A stretch of DNA of 53,769 bases, taken from positions 1-53,769 of the forward strand of contig CAJPVJ010000046.1 in NCBI GenBank assembly GCA_905397405.1, given 5' to 3'. The translations under genes were made by a program, and so were the position numbers. Numbering within the stretch: position 1 is the first letter of the stretch; each line of letters begins with the position of its first letter. The notes beneath the pieces are model-generated. The model ran no database searches. It was not told the origin of the DNA and saw only the letters and a program-made list of their open reading frames with translations. This document shows, one piece after another, positions 45,572 through 53,658 of the stretch. Origin of the DNA: Oppiella nova (taxonomy: Eukaryota > Arthropoda > Arachnida > Sarcoptiformes > Oppiidae).

Positions 45572-46159
45572 TTAAGGCTGTTTTAAATAAGGCCACGCTG
45601 CTTTTAAATAAATAAACATCGACCAGAGTGTCAAGATGACCGCGGTATATAGCAAAGCATAAGCCAGTATTTCAAGAGGCTGCCAATTCAATAAAAACAC
45701 CGTGATTGCAATCATCTGAAAGGCTGTTTTATATTTACCCACCGTGGAGACGGCCACATTGGTACGCGCACCTAATTCAGCCATCCATTCACGTAGTGCT
45801 GAAACTGTAATTTCACGTGAAATAATCACAATTGCAGCAAATGCCATAGTGATTGATGGTTGCCACTGCACTAAAACAATCAGTGCTGCTGCCACCATTA
45901 ATTTATCTGCAACTGGATCTAAAAACCGCCCAAAAGCTGAGGTTTGATTTAAAGTTCGTGCCAGATAACCATCAAACCAATCTGTGACTGCTGCAACAAC
46001 AAAAATTGCAGTCAAGATAATATGACGCGTCATACCACCTGTATGTCCAGCCACACCAATTGCAGGTGGCCAATAGGCAATTATTAAAAAAACAGGAATT
46101 AACGCGATTCGAGCAAGCGTCAAGATATTTGGAATATTCAGGATACGACCTGTAGTCAT
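45572..46159 (-). CDS. pgsA: CDP-diacylglycerol-glycerol-3-phosphate 3-phosphatidyltransferase
   Basis: This 195-aa inner-membrane enzyme makes phosphatidylglycerol phosphate, the precursor of phosphatidylglycerol and cardiolipin. The CDP-alcohol phosphotransferase signature is complete: DWFDGYLARTLNQTSAFGRFLDPVADK (positions of D-G-x2-A-R-x8-G-x3-D-x3-D all conserved). Four or more membrane helices are visible. The ATG at 46159 with GGCGG 5 bp upstream is preferred to a GTG at 46165. It has a strong terminator at 45512. Confidence 0.94.
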   Translation of the reverse strand: MTTGRILNIPNILTLARIALIPVFLIIAYWPPAIGVAGHTGGMTRHIILTAIFVVAAVTDWFDGYLARTLNQTSAFGRFLDPVADKLMVAAALIVLVQWQPSITMAFAAIVIISREITVSALREWMAELGARTNVAVSTVGKYKTAFQMIAITVFLLNWQPLEILAYALLYTAVILTLWSMFIYLKAAWPYLKQP

Positions 46160-46264
46160 AGACACCGCCAGTGAGTCCCCTACTTACCCGAATGAAGGTA
46201 AATAATAATTTAGAGTGAAGCTCTATTTCCTTAGTACTTTAAACGATTCACATGAAACTGTCGA

Positions 46265-47059
46265 CTAGGTAAATACCGTAACCGTCTGTCTTGCAATCGC
46301 AATGAGTCGATTTTGTTCATCCCAAAGATAGGCATGTTCTGTTGCATATCCATGCTCAGCAAAGTCTGTAATCACTTTATACTTAAACCAATCATTCAAC
46401 TGATTTTGTAAAGGATGGATAAACGTTACTTGCCAAGTCAGTGTACTTGCAGGTGCAGGCAGTTTAAACATTGGCAATACACCCGGAGGCCAAACATCCA
46501 TTAATGTCATGATATCTGAGACATTCATTGCTCGATTGGCATGTAGCTCAGGGTCAAAACGACACCAACCTGAAAAATCAGGTTGTTTACTGCCTGACAT
46601 TGGATAATTCCCTTCAGTCCATGCCAGTTGGAAATTTTTTACACACTCGGGAAAAGGTAAATATTTAGGGACAATATTAATCTGATCAAGTGACGGAAAA
46701 TCAGGAGCTTGAGGCTCTAAAGACACTTGAATTTTAGAATCTCGTTGGCTACCAAAACTTGCAATTAAAATACTTTGCACAGCCTCATTTTGCCACAATC
46801 TGACTTCAATCGTCGTGACTGATTTACCCTGTCTCAGGATTTCAGCAGTCAATTTCACTGGCGTTTCTTCAACAGGTCCAACAAAAGTGACACTACAACT
46901 TAACAACTTTTTAACTGGATCATGAATGGTTGCAATTGCTTTATAAACCAACATACCTGCAACGAGACCACCAAAGATGGTACGCCCCTGCAACCATCCT
47001 TGAGGAATATCAATCCATTCTTCCTGTTCAATCTGCTGAAATAGCGATTCTAATGACAT
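46265..47059 (-). CDS. Acyl-CoA thioesterase, double hotdog (TesB-like) family
   Basis: This 264-aa cytoplasmic protein has two hotdog-like halves. The N-terminal one carries GWLQGRTIFGGLVAGMLVYKA and SCSVTFVGPVEETPVKLTAEIL; the C-terminal one carries GWCRFDPE, IMTLMDVWPPGVLP and LTWQVTFIHPL. Such proteins hydrolyse acyl-CoA, but the chain-length preference is unknown. I chose the ATG at 47059 (GGA 6 bp upstream) over the longer start at 47098. It stands between uvrC and pgsA in the same direction, a gap of about 125 bp from uvrC. Confidence 0.84.
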   Translation of the reverse strand: MSLESLFQQIEQEEWIDIPQGWLQGRTIFGGLVAGMLVYKAIATIHDPVKKLLSCSVTFVGPVEETPVKLTAEILRQGKSVTTIEVRLWQNEAVQSILIASFGSQRDSKIQVSLEPQAPDFPSLDQINIVPKYLPFPECVKNFQLAWTEGNYPMSGSKQPDFSGWCRFDPELHANRAMNVSDIMTLMDVWPPGVLPMFKLPAPASTLTWQVTFIHPLQNQLNDWFKYKVITDFAEHGYATEHAYLWDEQNRLIAIARQTVTVFT

Positions 47060-47185
47060 GATCTGTCCAATTTTTCGATCTTTGCTGTACTGTTTCATAT
47101 TTAACGTGAGATGAAAATGATCAGTGACTCATGCGTCAATGGTTGTTTTGGCAAATGCTACTCATCATCGAGAACAATAACGATA

Positions 47186-48985
47186 TTATTCATGCAACAC
47201 TTTATAAATCATTCGTGCCATAACATCGCCTAGACCAGGAACATTTTTTAAGTCATGTTCAGAGGCTTTAAGTACCCCTTGAATACCACCAAAATGGGTC
47301 AGTAAATCACGGCGACGTTTTGGACCCAAGCCCGGAATAGCCTCAAGTACCGACCCTCCACGACGTTTATCTCGCTTAGCTCTATGCTTGGTAATTGCAA
47401 AGCGATGTGCTTCATCACGGACTTGCTGAATCAAATGCAGAGCTTTATGGTCTTCAGGAAGCTGAATCTTCGTGCCATCGGTAAAATGCAGTGTTTCTAA
47501 ACCGGGTTTACGCCCTTCACCTTTGGAAACACCCACCATAAATGCATCTAAACCAAGCTCTTGCATAACTTCCATCGCCATATGAAGTTGCCCTTTACCC
47601 CCATCAATCAGTAATAAATCGGGTAACATGGCTTTTTTATAACGGCGTGTTAAGGCTTGCCGCATAGCGGCATAATCATCACCGCCGGTAATATCTTCAA
47701 TCGCAAATTGACGATAATCGCGTTTACGTGCGCCACCTGCATCAAAAACCACACATGATGCAATGGTTGCTTCGCCCATAGTATGCGAAATATCAAAACA
47801 CTCAATACGATCAACAGGTCGTCCGCAAACTTGTTCCAATTGATGAAAACGCTCATTTAATTCTAAATGATTGGCTAATTTTCCTTTAATCGCATGCTGA
47901 ACATTCATTTCAGCCAACTCAAGCCATTCAGCACGAGTTTCACGAACATTGTGTTTAATCTGAATTTTCTTTTCAAACTGTTGATGTAAAGCTTCTTCTA
48001 GTTCTTTTCGGTCTGTCACATTCACATTGACAATCAGTTCAGCAGGAACTTCATCTGCGACCTGAAAATAAAAATTGGCGATAAAATCAGATAACATTTG
48101 CCCCAAATCATCATCCAACATATCGGGAAAATAACTTTTCCCACCCAGCATTTTCCCATTACGCACATGCATGATCTGTACACAGGTCACACCCGCTTGA
48201 TAGGCAATGGCAAGAATATCCGCTTCGCCTTTAACTTTATAAATGGCTTGTTGTGCTTGGACATCACGAAGTAAGGCCATGCGGTCACGGTAAAATACTG
48301 CTTTCTCAAATTCTAAATTTTCTGCCGCCTGTTCCATTTTTTGAATCAATTCCTGATTCAGTTCTTTGGTATCACCATTTAAAAAACGAATCGAGTTTTG
48401 TACATCTTCATTATAGGCTTCGGCTGAAATCAGCCCCACACAAGGCGCAGTACAACGCTTGATCTGATATTGCAGACAAGGACGTTTACGCTGTGAAAAA
48501 TAGCTGTTTTCACATTGGCGGACATTAAATAACTTTTGTAGAACTAAAAGCGTGTCTCTCGCATTATAAGCACTTGGATAGGGGCCAAAAAACTTACCCA
48601 CTTGATGTTTGCCTTTGCCTCGCCCTGAAGCAATCCGCGGATAAGGTTTATCTGCGGAGACAAAAATATAGACATAGGATTTATCATCGCGCAACATAAT
48701 GTTATACGGTGGGCGATGCAGTTTTATTAGATTCTGTTCGAGCAATAAAGCTTCGGTTTCAGAACGGACGACAAGGGTTTCAATATTATAAATACGTGCA
48801 ACCAAAGCCTGTGTTTTCGGGTGTTCAATGGTTTTGACAAAATAACTCAGTACGCGATTTTTTAGATTTTTGGCTTTTCCGACATATAATAATTCACCCT
48901 CTTTTCCCAGCATTTTATACACGCCAGGTAAAGTCGTCATATTGGCTAGAATCTTTTCGATATTTTCACGTGCGTTTTCGTTCAC
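47186..48985 (-). CDS. uvrC: Excinuclease ABC subunit C
   Basis: This 599-aa nuclease makes both incisions in nucleotide excision repair. An N-terminal GIY-YIG domain ([21 protein letters not shown]) is followed by the Cys cluster region (about 150-180), a UVR motif that contacts UvrB (about 205-240, [15 protein letters not shown]), an RNase H-like domain ([14 protein letters not shown]) and C-terminal tandem helix-hairpin-helix motifs ([35 protein letters not shown]). It has normal length and no sign of damage. Confidence 0.97.
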   Translation of the reverse strand: MNENARENIEKILANMTTLPGVYKMLGKEGELLYVGKAKNLKNRVLSYFVKTIEHPKTQALVARIYNIETLVVRSETEALLLEQNLIKLHRPPYNIMLRDDKSYVYIFVSADKPYPRIASGRGKGKHQVGKFFGPYPSAYNARDTLLVLQKLFNVRQCENSYFSQRKRPCLQYQIKRCTAPCVGLISAEAYNEDVQNSIRFLNGDTKELNQELIQKMEQAAENLEFEKAVFYRDRMALLRDVQAQQAIYKVKGEADILAIAYQAGVTCVQIMHVRNGKMLGGKSYFPDMLDDDLGQMLSDFIANFYFQVADEVPAELIVNVNVTDRKELEEALHQQFEKKIQIKHNVRETRAEWLELAEMNVQHAIKGKLANHLELNERFHQLEQVCGRPVDRIECFDISHTMGEATIASCVVFDAGGARKRDYRQFAIEDITGGDDYAAMRQALTRRYKKAMLPDLLLIDGGKGQLHMAMEVMQELGLDAFMVGVSKGEGRKPGLETLHFTDGTKIQLPEDHKALHLIQQVRDEAHRFAITKHRAKRDKRRGGSVLEAIPGLGPKRRRDLLTHFGGIQGVLKASEHDLKNVPGLGDVMARMIYKVLHE

Positions 48986-48986
48986 A

Positions 48987-49050
48987 GTAGACTTTTAACT
49001 TTGGACTATAAATGGATGATGTAGTTAGATCATCCATTTTTCAAGTCTAC
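48987..49050. terminator. Nested hairpin between uvrC and the first lipoprotein gene
   Basis: The inner stem AAATGGATGAT/ATCATCCATTT (49010-49020 and 49029-49039, 11 bp, 8-nt loop) lies inside an outer GTAGACTT/AAGTCTAC pair (48987-48994 and 49043-49050). It follows the reverse-strand lipoprotein gene and precedes uvrC, so it may end the former. The T-tract is short on both strands. Confidence 0.6.
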
Positions 49051-49095
49051 TTGAGTGAATTACTTGCGCTTTCAATTGGAAAATATCTTGATTTT

Positions 49096-49923
49096 TCATT
49101 TTTCAAAGGGCTGATTAACAGCTTTATAAGCGGTATGGTTCATCCAATTACACGCCAACTCATCAGATTTATGATAAAAAAATTCATTTTGAGGATGATA
49201 TTTTCCTTGATAGTCTTTTCCATCTATTGTTAACTTTACATTGCTATATAGGGTGTTTTCCTTATCTTTGAATCGAGTCCAAGCCACATTACTCCAATTT
49301 CCTGTTGCTTCTATTTCTAAATCTGCAAATACCTTTGCATCAACGATATACGGTAAGAACTCAATATATTCCTGATTACTATTGGCTGACAAACTTTGCC
49401 AACAAATAGAGCCTTTGGGAAATACTTCATTTGGCGAATAACCTAACCCTAAGATTGCAACTAAAATCTGGCCTGCCGCACTACTATTCATTTGACGGAT
49501 TGGATTATAAATATCATTAGTGATCAATTGCCCAGAGACATCAATTTTCTTATATTGATAAGATAAAACCAAAGGTTGTTCAGCAATATAATTACTCACT
49601 GCATATTGTAATTTCGCTCCATCAAATGTTGCAGACTCACCCAGCAAGTATGTATTTTGATCTAATTGTGGTGGGGTAAATGTCGAAATCGCATTATGTG
49701 TTAGATAATATTTTGAAGTTTCTTCTATAGAAGCATCTTGAACCAAGAGATTTTTATTTTCATTAATATGGTAAGTTTTTGCTCCGAATAGTAAGTCAAT
49801 GCCTCCACCTTGAAATGAATATAGGGTATCAAATTTATCTGATTCGCTTTTTGAATCATCCGATCCACCACCACACGCTGTTAAAATTAAAGCATTGATT
49901 ATAAAAAATATTGTTTTTTTCAT
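49096..49923 (-). CDS. Putative lipoprotein A (paralogue of the gene at 52705)
   Basis: This 275-aa secreted protein has a lipoprotein signal: MKKTIFFIINALILTAC, Cys17, then a GGGSDDSKSESD tether. The mature part has no domain that I can name. Segments shared with the protein at 52705-53658 include FPKGSICW / FPQGSNCY, NQEY / NQDY and WSNVAWT / WQNVPWT, followed by a Tyr/Trp-rich end with DYQGKYHPQNEFFYH. Two mature Cys (in FPKGSICW and ELACNW) could form a disulfide. The Gln/Glu/Lys-poor, AT-rich codon use suggests an accessory gene. Confidence 0.7.
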   Translation of the reverse strand: MKKTIFFIINALILTACGGGSDDSKSESDKFDTLYSFQGGGIDLLFGAKTYHINENKNLLVQDASIEETSKYYLTHNAISTFTPPQLDQNTYLLGESATFDGAKLQYAVSNYIAEQPLVLSYQYKKIDVSGQLITNDIYNPIRQMNSSAAGQILVAILGLGYSPNEVFPKGSICWQSLSANSNQEYIEFLPYIVDAKVFADLEIEATGNWSNVAWTRFKDKENTLYSNVKLTIDGKDYQGKYHPQNEFFYHKSDELACNWMNHTAYKAVNQPFEK

Positions 49924-50244
49924 TATAGCGGTTCACTCGACTATTTATTTTGAATCATTATTAACCAATATTTGATAAAATCACAAGTGTAAATCGCTTA
50001 AATTTCGACTGTTTTTTATTTTCACTTAGTTGATTATTAAAGTAAATTTCAAGAGACTCTCGTCTCAGTTAGGCCTTGTACTTTAAGCTTCTTTTATAAA
50101 TCCCTTTTAAAACCATAAATCAACATAAAAGCCCCTCATCCTAGCCTTCTCCCAATGGGAGAAAGAACTTTCAATAGCAGTATGATTCACTTCTTATGAT
50201 GATTCTGAAATATTTATCACACAGGATCGCTATTATCTGTTTAT
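49924..50244. other. Intergenic region with a REP-like hairpin
   Basis: This 321-bp gap is AT-rich. Near 50131-50165 it has CCCCTCATCC-type sequence leading into a TTCTCCC/GGGAGAA stem with an AAT loop (50147-50163), a composition often seen in dispersed extragenic repeats of proteobacteria. No other copy is in this window. No gene is evident. Confidence 0.45.
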
Positions 50245-50664
50245 TTAAATCTGAGAACTATTTACTTCTACTGCCTGACGAAAGGCCTGCTGATCTCTTG
50301 GAGAAACCAAGACCTGTTTGATTTTTCCGTCTTTCATATATTCGATTTTCAAACGATCTAAAGATAATGCAGGTGATGAAATTGAATTATTGGTTTTGCT
50401 GATCTTTTGAATATTTGCCAATGGGATACGCCATTTTAAAAATAGACTATGAATGATCAAAGCTTCATCTTCAACGATATAGCGTGTATTGAAAACTGGC
50501 CACCAAATCACCGCAATAGTTAAAATATACACCGCTGTATGCTCAGGATATTCAACCATAGTGCCTTTTGCATACATGGTATAAAGCAATTGAATCAGCA
50601 GACCTGTCATTGCGATTAAAAAGCCTAAAATCCACCAATCAATTTTAGTATGAAATTTTTGCAT
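50245..50664 (-). CDS. Bacterial PH-domain membrane protein (bPH_4/DUF1200-like)
   Basis: This 139-aa protein has two membrane helices at the N-terminus (about residues 9-30 and 43-60). A C-terminal bacterial PH-like domain follows, with the characteristic run YIVEDEALIIHSLFLKWRIP, SSPALSLDRLKIEY and the final LVSPRDQQAF. It is probably anchored to the inner membrane with the PH domain in the cytoplasm; its role is unknown. I chose the ATG at 50664 (GAG 4 bp upstream) over 50691. A second PH-like gene lies next to it. Confidence 0.75.
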   Translation of the reverse strand: MQKFHTKIDWWILGFLIAMTGLLIQLLYTMYAKGTMVEYPEHTAVYILTIAVIWWPVFNTRYIVEDEALIIHSLFLKWRIPLANIQKISKTNNSISSPALSLDRLKIEYMKDGKIKQVLVSPRDQQAFRQAVEVNSSQI

Positions 50665-50753
50665 CACGCTCTTCAAAGTTTCCCCATACAAAATATTATT
50701 CTATCTGAATTTCGAGTTAAATATGACTATAAAATCATCAATTTACATAATAA

Positions 50754-50778
50754 AAAACGCCCTTTCGAGCGTTTTAAT
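50754..50778 (-). terminator. Terminator of the second PH-domain gene
   Basis: AAAACGC (50754-50760) and GCGTTTT (50769-50775) form a 7-bp stem. On the reverse strand it runs into a T-rich tail (GCGTTTTTTATTATG). Confidence 0.7.
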
Positions 50779-50799
50779 TTTTGACTAAATGTCTAAACA

Positions 50800-51423
50800 T
50801 CAATTTTTTAAATAGCGATCAAAAATTTCAGAAAAATCATAATTCTCAATTTGTCGAATACGCTGGTTGGCATAATCTTCAACTTGTTGCGCAGTCTGAT
50901 TGATGATTTCAGGTAAATTTAAAATCGCCTGTTCACTGAGCTCTCGTAAGTTAAACATTTTCTGCACATTGTCAGTGCTTTGTAATAGCACATTACGTTT
51001 ACGATTGATCTCTTTGCAGGTTTCACCAATGGTAAATAATGCTTTATAGAGATCGCGAATTTTCTCGATTTGTTTTTTATCAATATCAATAGAGAAATGC
51101 TGTTCACCTAATTGGAACTTGATTTCAGCATCTAAATCCACGGTACCAGCGGTTTCTAAAAGTACATTTTTAATTGGGTTGTGCTTATACAAGTAGCGGT
51201 ACAACATGCGTTTTTTACTGATCGCACTTTTACCATCGAGGTGCATAAAGGCCACATTAGTAAAACAATATTCATCTGTTTTACTTTTGATGACAAAGAA
51301 AATTTTCTCGTTATCTTCATGAAAAATATAATCATCAATATCTGTTTTATTGAAATCATGTGGCTCAATAATTGTTCCAATATCACTCATACCCATCATT
51401 TCTGAGGCTAAATTTTTAAACAT
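50800..51423 (-). CDS. PH-domain-containing protein (bPH_1-like)
   Basis: This 207-aa soluble protein has an N-terminal PH-like domain (about 15-125), recognisable from DNEKIFFVIKSKTDEYCFTN, FMHLDGKSAISKKRMLYRYLY and DLDAEIKFQLGEQHFSIDIDK. A C-terminal helical tail (about 125-207) is rich in Gln, Glu and Asn. This is the layout of YvbH/DUF1696-type proteins, whose function is unknown. The start MFKNLASEMMGMS is typical. It lies 135 bp upstream of the membrane PH-domain gene in the same direction. Confidence 0.75.
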   Translation of the reverse strand: MFKNLASEMMGMSDIGTIIEPHDFNKTDIDDYIFHEDNEKIFFVIKSKTDEYCFTNVAFMHLDGKSAISKKRMLYRYLYKHNPIKNVLLETAGTVDLDAEIKFQLGEQHFSIDIDKKQIEKIRDLYKALFTIGETCKEINRKRNVLLQSTDNVQKMFNLRELSEQAILNLPEIINQTAQQVEDYANQRIRQIENYDFSEIFDRYLKN

Positions 51424-51503
51424 TTTGTGTTTTCCAGCGCTTTTATAAATTATGAAAGTAAATTAAAAAAAACGAGCGTTAAACTCAAGTCAAAATTTGT
51501 TAT

Positions 51504-51527
51504 TAAAAAAACGCCCTGACGGGCGCT
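51504..51527 (-). terminator. Intrinsic terminator of the lpxO-type gene
   Basis: CGCCC (51512-51516) and GGGCG (51521-51525) form a 5-bp GC stem with a 4-nt loop. On the reverse strand a 7-T run follows. It is 6 bp beyond the stop of the hydroxylase gene. Confidence 0.85.
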
Positions 51528-51532
51528 TTAAA

Positions 51533-52477
51533 TCAAATCATTTTTTCAAAAAATGCAATGATCTGTGACATATATGGTCGAATAAAAATCAGGAAGAAAA
51601 TCCCTAACATCAAGAACCACTTTAAAAAGTAATACAACTGACGATTGGTTTTTTTCAAGGCTTTGGCTTTAATGCGGATTTGGTACACATAACCAAAAAC
51701 TTTGTTTAACCCCCCTGTTTGATCGCCCGCCTCATTTGGAGAGCTGGCAGCTGTCATCACTTTTTTACCAAACCAGTGGTTAAAGCGCTGCATAAACCTT
51801 GTTTTTAATGGGCGCTCTACATCAGCAAAGAAGATAATACGATTTTGGTCCGTGGTATTTTCAGCATAATGAATATAGGTTTCATCAAAAACCACGCTTT
51901 CACCATCCCGCCATGAATAACGCTGACCATCTACGTCAATAAAGCAACGATCATCATTTGGTGTAATGAGCCCCAAGTGATAACGCAATGAACCTGCATA
52001 AGGATCACGATGGCGCACTAATCGACTATCAGGTGCAAGCTCTGTAAACATTGCCGCCTTAATACTTGGCAAGGTTTTCAACAATTCAGTTGTTTTCGGG
52101 CAGAGTTCTGCTGCTGACGGATGCGCTGAGTCATACCATTTTAGGTAAAACCGTTTCCAACCTGTTTTAAAGAATGAATTAAAGCCTAAGTCATCATATG
52201 TACTTGAAGCCTTAATTCCACCTTTGGCATATAACGCTTGCGCCTCTTCACGAATCATTTCCCAGTTTTCATCTAACACTTTTAAATCTTTAAAATGTTG
52301 TGTGTCGATATACGGCTGATTCGGCACTTTTGAAAACATATACATGAGAAAGTTAATTGGTGCGAGTATCGTTGAATGGTCAAAAAATTGACGATAAAAC
52401 GAATGTCGCACTTTACCGCGATTTTGGATATACAAAGCAGAAATCACAAAAATCGCCAATATGATCCATTTAATCAT
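51533..52477 (-). CDS. lpxO: Lipid A 2-hydroxylase LpxO-like (aspartyl/asparaginyl beta-hydroxylase family)
   Basis: This 314-aa protein has one N-terminal and one C-terminal membrane helix (about 2-18 and 283-305) around a 2-oxoglutarate/Fe(II) dioxygenase domain. Iron ligands are His156 and Asp158 (VRHRDPYAGSLRYHLGL) and His203 (FDETYIHYAEN), with Arg213 (NRIIFFADVERP) for 2-oxoglutarate. LpxO 2-hydroxylates secondary acyl chains of lipid A and is known in Acinetobacter. The substrate position is not visible from sequence. It is preceded by the second lipoprotein gene. Confidence 0.87.
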   Translation of the reverse strand: MIKWIILAIFVISALYIQNRGKVRHSFYRQFFDHSTILAPINFLMYMFSKVPNQPYIDTQHFKDLKVLDENWEMIREEAQALYAKGGIKASSTYDDLGFNSFFKTGWKRFYLKWYDSAHPSAAELCPKTTELLKTLPSIKAAMFTELAPDSRLVRHRDPYAGSLRYHLGLITPNDDRCFIDVDGQRYSWRDGESVVFDETYIHYAENTTDQNRIIFFADVERPLKTRFMQRFNHWFGKKVMTAASSPNEAGDQTGGLNKVFGYVYQIRIKAKALKKTNRQLYYFLKWFLMLGIFFLIFIRPYMSQIIAFFEKMI

Positions 52478-52635
52478 ACAGCACTCTTTTCATTAATCAG
52501 GTTAATCAAGCAACATGTGCTGATAGAATTTTAAATCTCAAAAAGGGAGAATGTTTCTACAAATTATAACAAATCTATAAATCAAAAAGCCACAATGATC
52601 TAATTGGATGTTTTTTATTAATTATTATTAAAAAC

Positions 52636-52675
52636 AAACCAAATTTGTAGAGGTGACTACAAATTTGGTTTAAGT
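52636..52675 (-). terminator. Strong intrinsic terminator of the second lipoprotein gene
   Basis: AAACCAAATTTGTAG (52636-52650) and CTACAAATTTGGTTT (52657-52671) form a perfect 15-bp stem with a 6-nt loop. On the reverse strand it is followed by GTTTTTAATAAT. It lies 34 bp after the stop at 52705. Confidence 0.88.
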
Positions 52676-52704
52676 TTTATTAGACAGACATCTAAGTTTT
52701 TTTC

Positions 52705-53658
52705 TTATTTATTCCAATCAATCAGTCTTAAAGAAGCCAAAGCTGATGCAGCTTTTGAATTATATACAGCGCACCCTTTCTTAAGTTTCTCAATATTTAA
52801 CGTTGCTGTTCTTCTTTGTTCATCTGTTGTGGCTATTCCCAGCAGTTTTTCCCATTGTTTAATTTCTTTAGTACTCGTCCATTCAATACTGCTGTTGTAA
52901 TCCGCCAAATATGTCCTATTTTGATATTTAACTGCTACCGCATCACTATTCCCCACACCCGTATCGGTTTCATAAATGGTCGTCCACGGAACATTTTGCC
53001 AGCTACCACTTGAATAGCGATAAGTTATACCTAATGCTTCATATTTTTTATTCAAATAATCAACATAGCCAAGATTGTCGTTATTAAATTCTTCAAATGT
53101 TTGATTAAACTCATTATCTGTATTGAAGCTAAAATAGTCTTGGTTATTCTTTCGAGAAATAAAACGATAACAGTTACTTCCCTGTGGAAAACGATCATTG
53201 CCATATGAAGCTAATAATTTTCGTGCTTCAAAATAACTATTTTCACTATCAAAACCTAAACTACGATAGCCAGGTAAAACCGTATCAAAAATATTTTTTC
53301 CTGAGATATCAATTTTTTCTAGTTTAATATCCGTTTTAACATTACCAATGAATGTTGAGGTCCATGAAGTCAAAGAATTTAATGCAACTGTATTCACCGC
53401 AATATCTCGCGGAGTATATAATTTGTTGGCTGTTAATATGTATTCATCTAAACTTTTGTTAGCTTCCGTATCCTTAAACTGTTTATTAAAAATTTCAAAA
53501 TATTCCATAGTTAAATTATCAGAATCATTGTCTAATTCATAATCAACGAAATAATAGCGCGTTCCATTATCTAAGCTGTCTTGTGCCGTTGAAGTGTTCG
53601 AATTATTTGATGAGGAGTCACCACCGCCTCCACATCCAACAAGTAATTTGATGGATTT
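52705..53658 (-). CDS. Putative lipoprotein B, start lost at the repeat junction
   Basis: The open frame extends upstream beyond the first ATG (53508) through a lipobox-like LLVGC (Cys codon 53634-53632) and a GGGGDSSSNNS tether to an in-frame TGA at 53661-53659. No ATG, GTG or TTG lies between that TGA and the Cys, leaving only KSIKLLVG before the lipidated Cys, too short for a signal peptide. The repeat starting at 53643 cuts into the signal sequence, so the true 5' end is missing or misjoined. The body resembles the lipoprotein at 49096 (FPQGSNCY, NNQDY, SWQNVPWT). Confidence 0.6.
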   Translation of the reverse strand, partial: KSIKLLVGCGGGGDSSSNNSNTSTAQDSLDNGTRYYFVDYELDNDSDNLTMEYFEIFNKQFKDTEANKSLDEYILTANKLYTPRDIAVNTVALNSLTSWTSTFIGNVKTDIKLEKIDISGKNIFDTVLPGYRSLGFDSENSYFEARKLLASYGNDRFPQGSNCYRFISRKNNQDYFSFNTDNEFNQTFEEFNNDNLGYVDYLNKKYEALGITYRYSSGSWQNVPWTTIYETDTGVGNSDAVAVKYQNRTYLADYNSSIEWTSTKEIKQWEKLLGIATTDEQRRTATLNIEKLKKGCAVYNSKAASALASLRLIDWNK

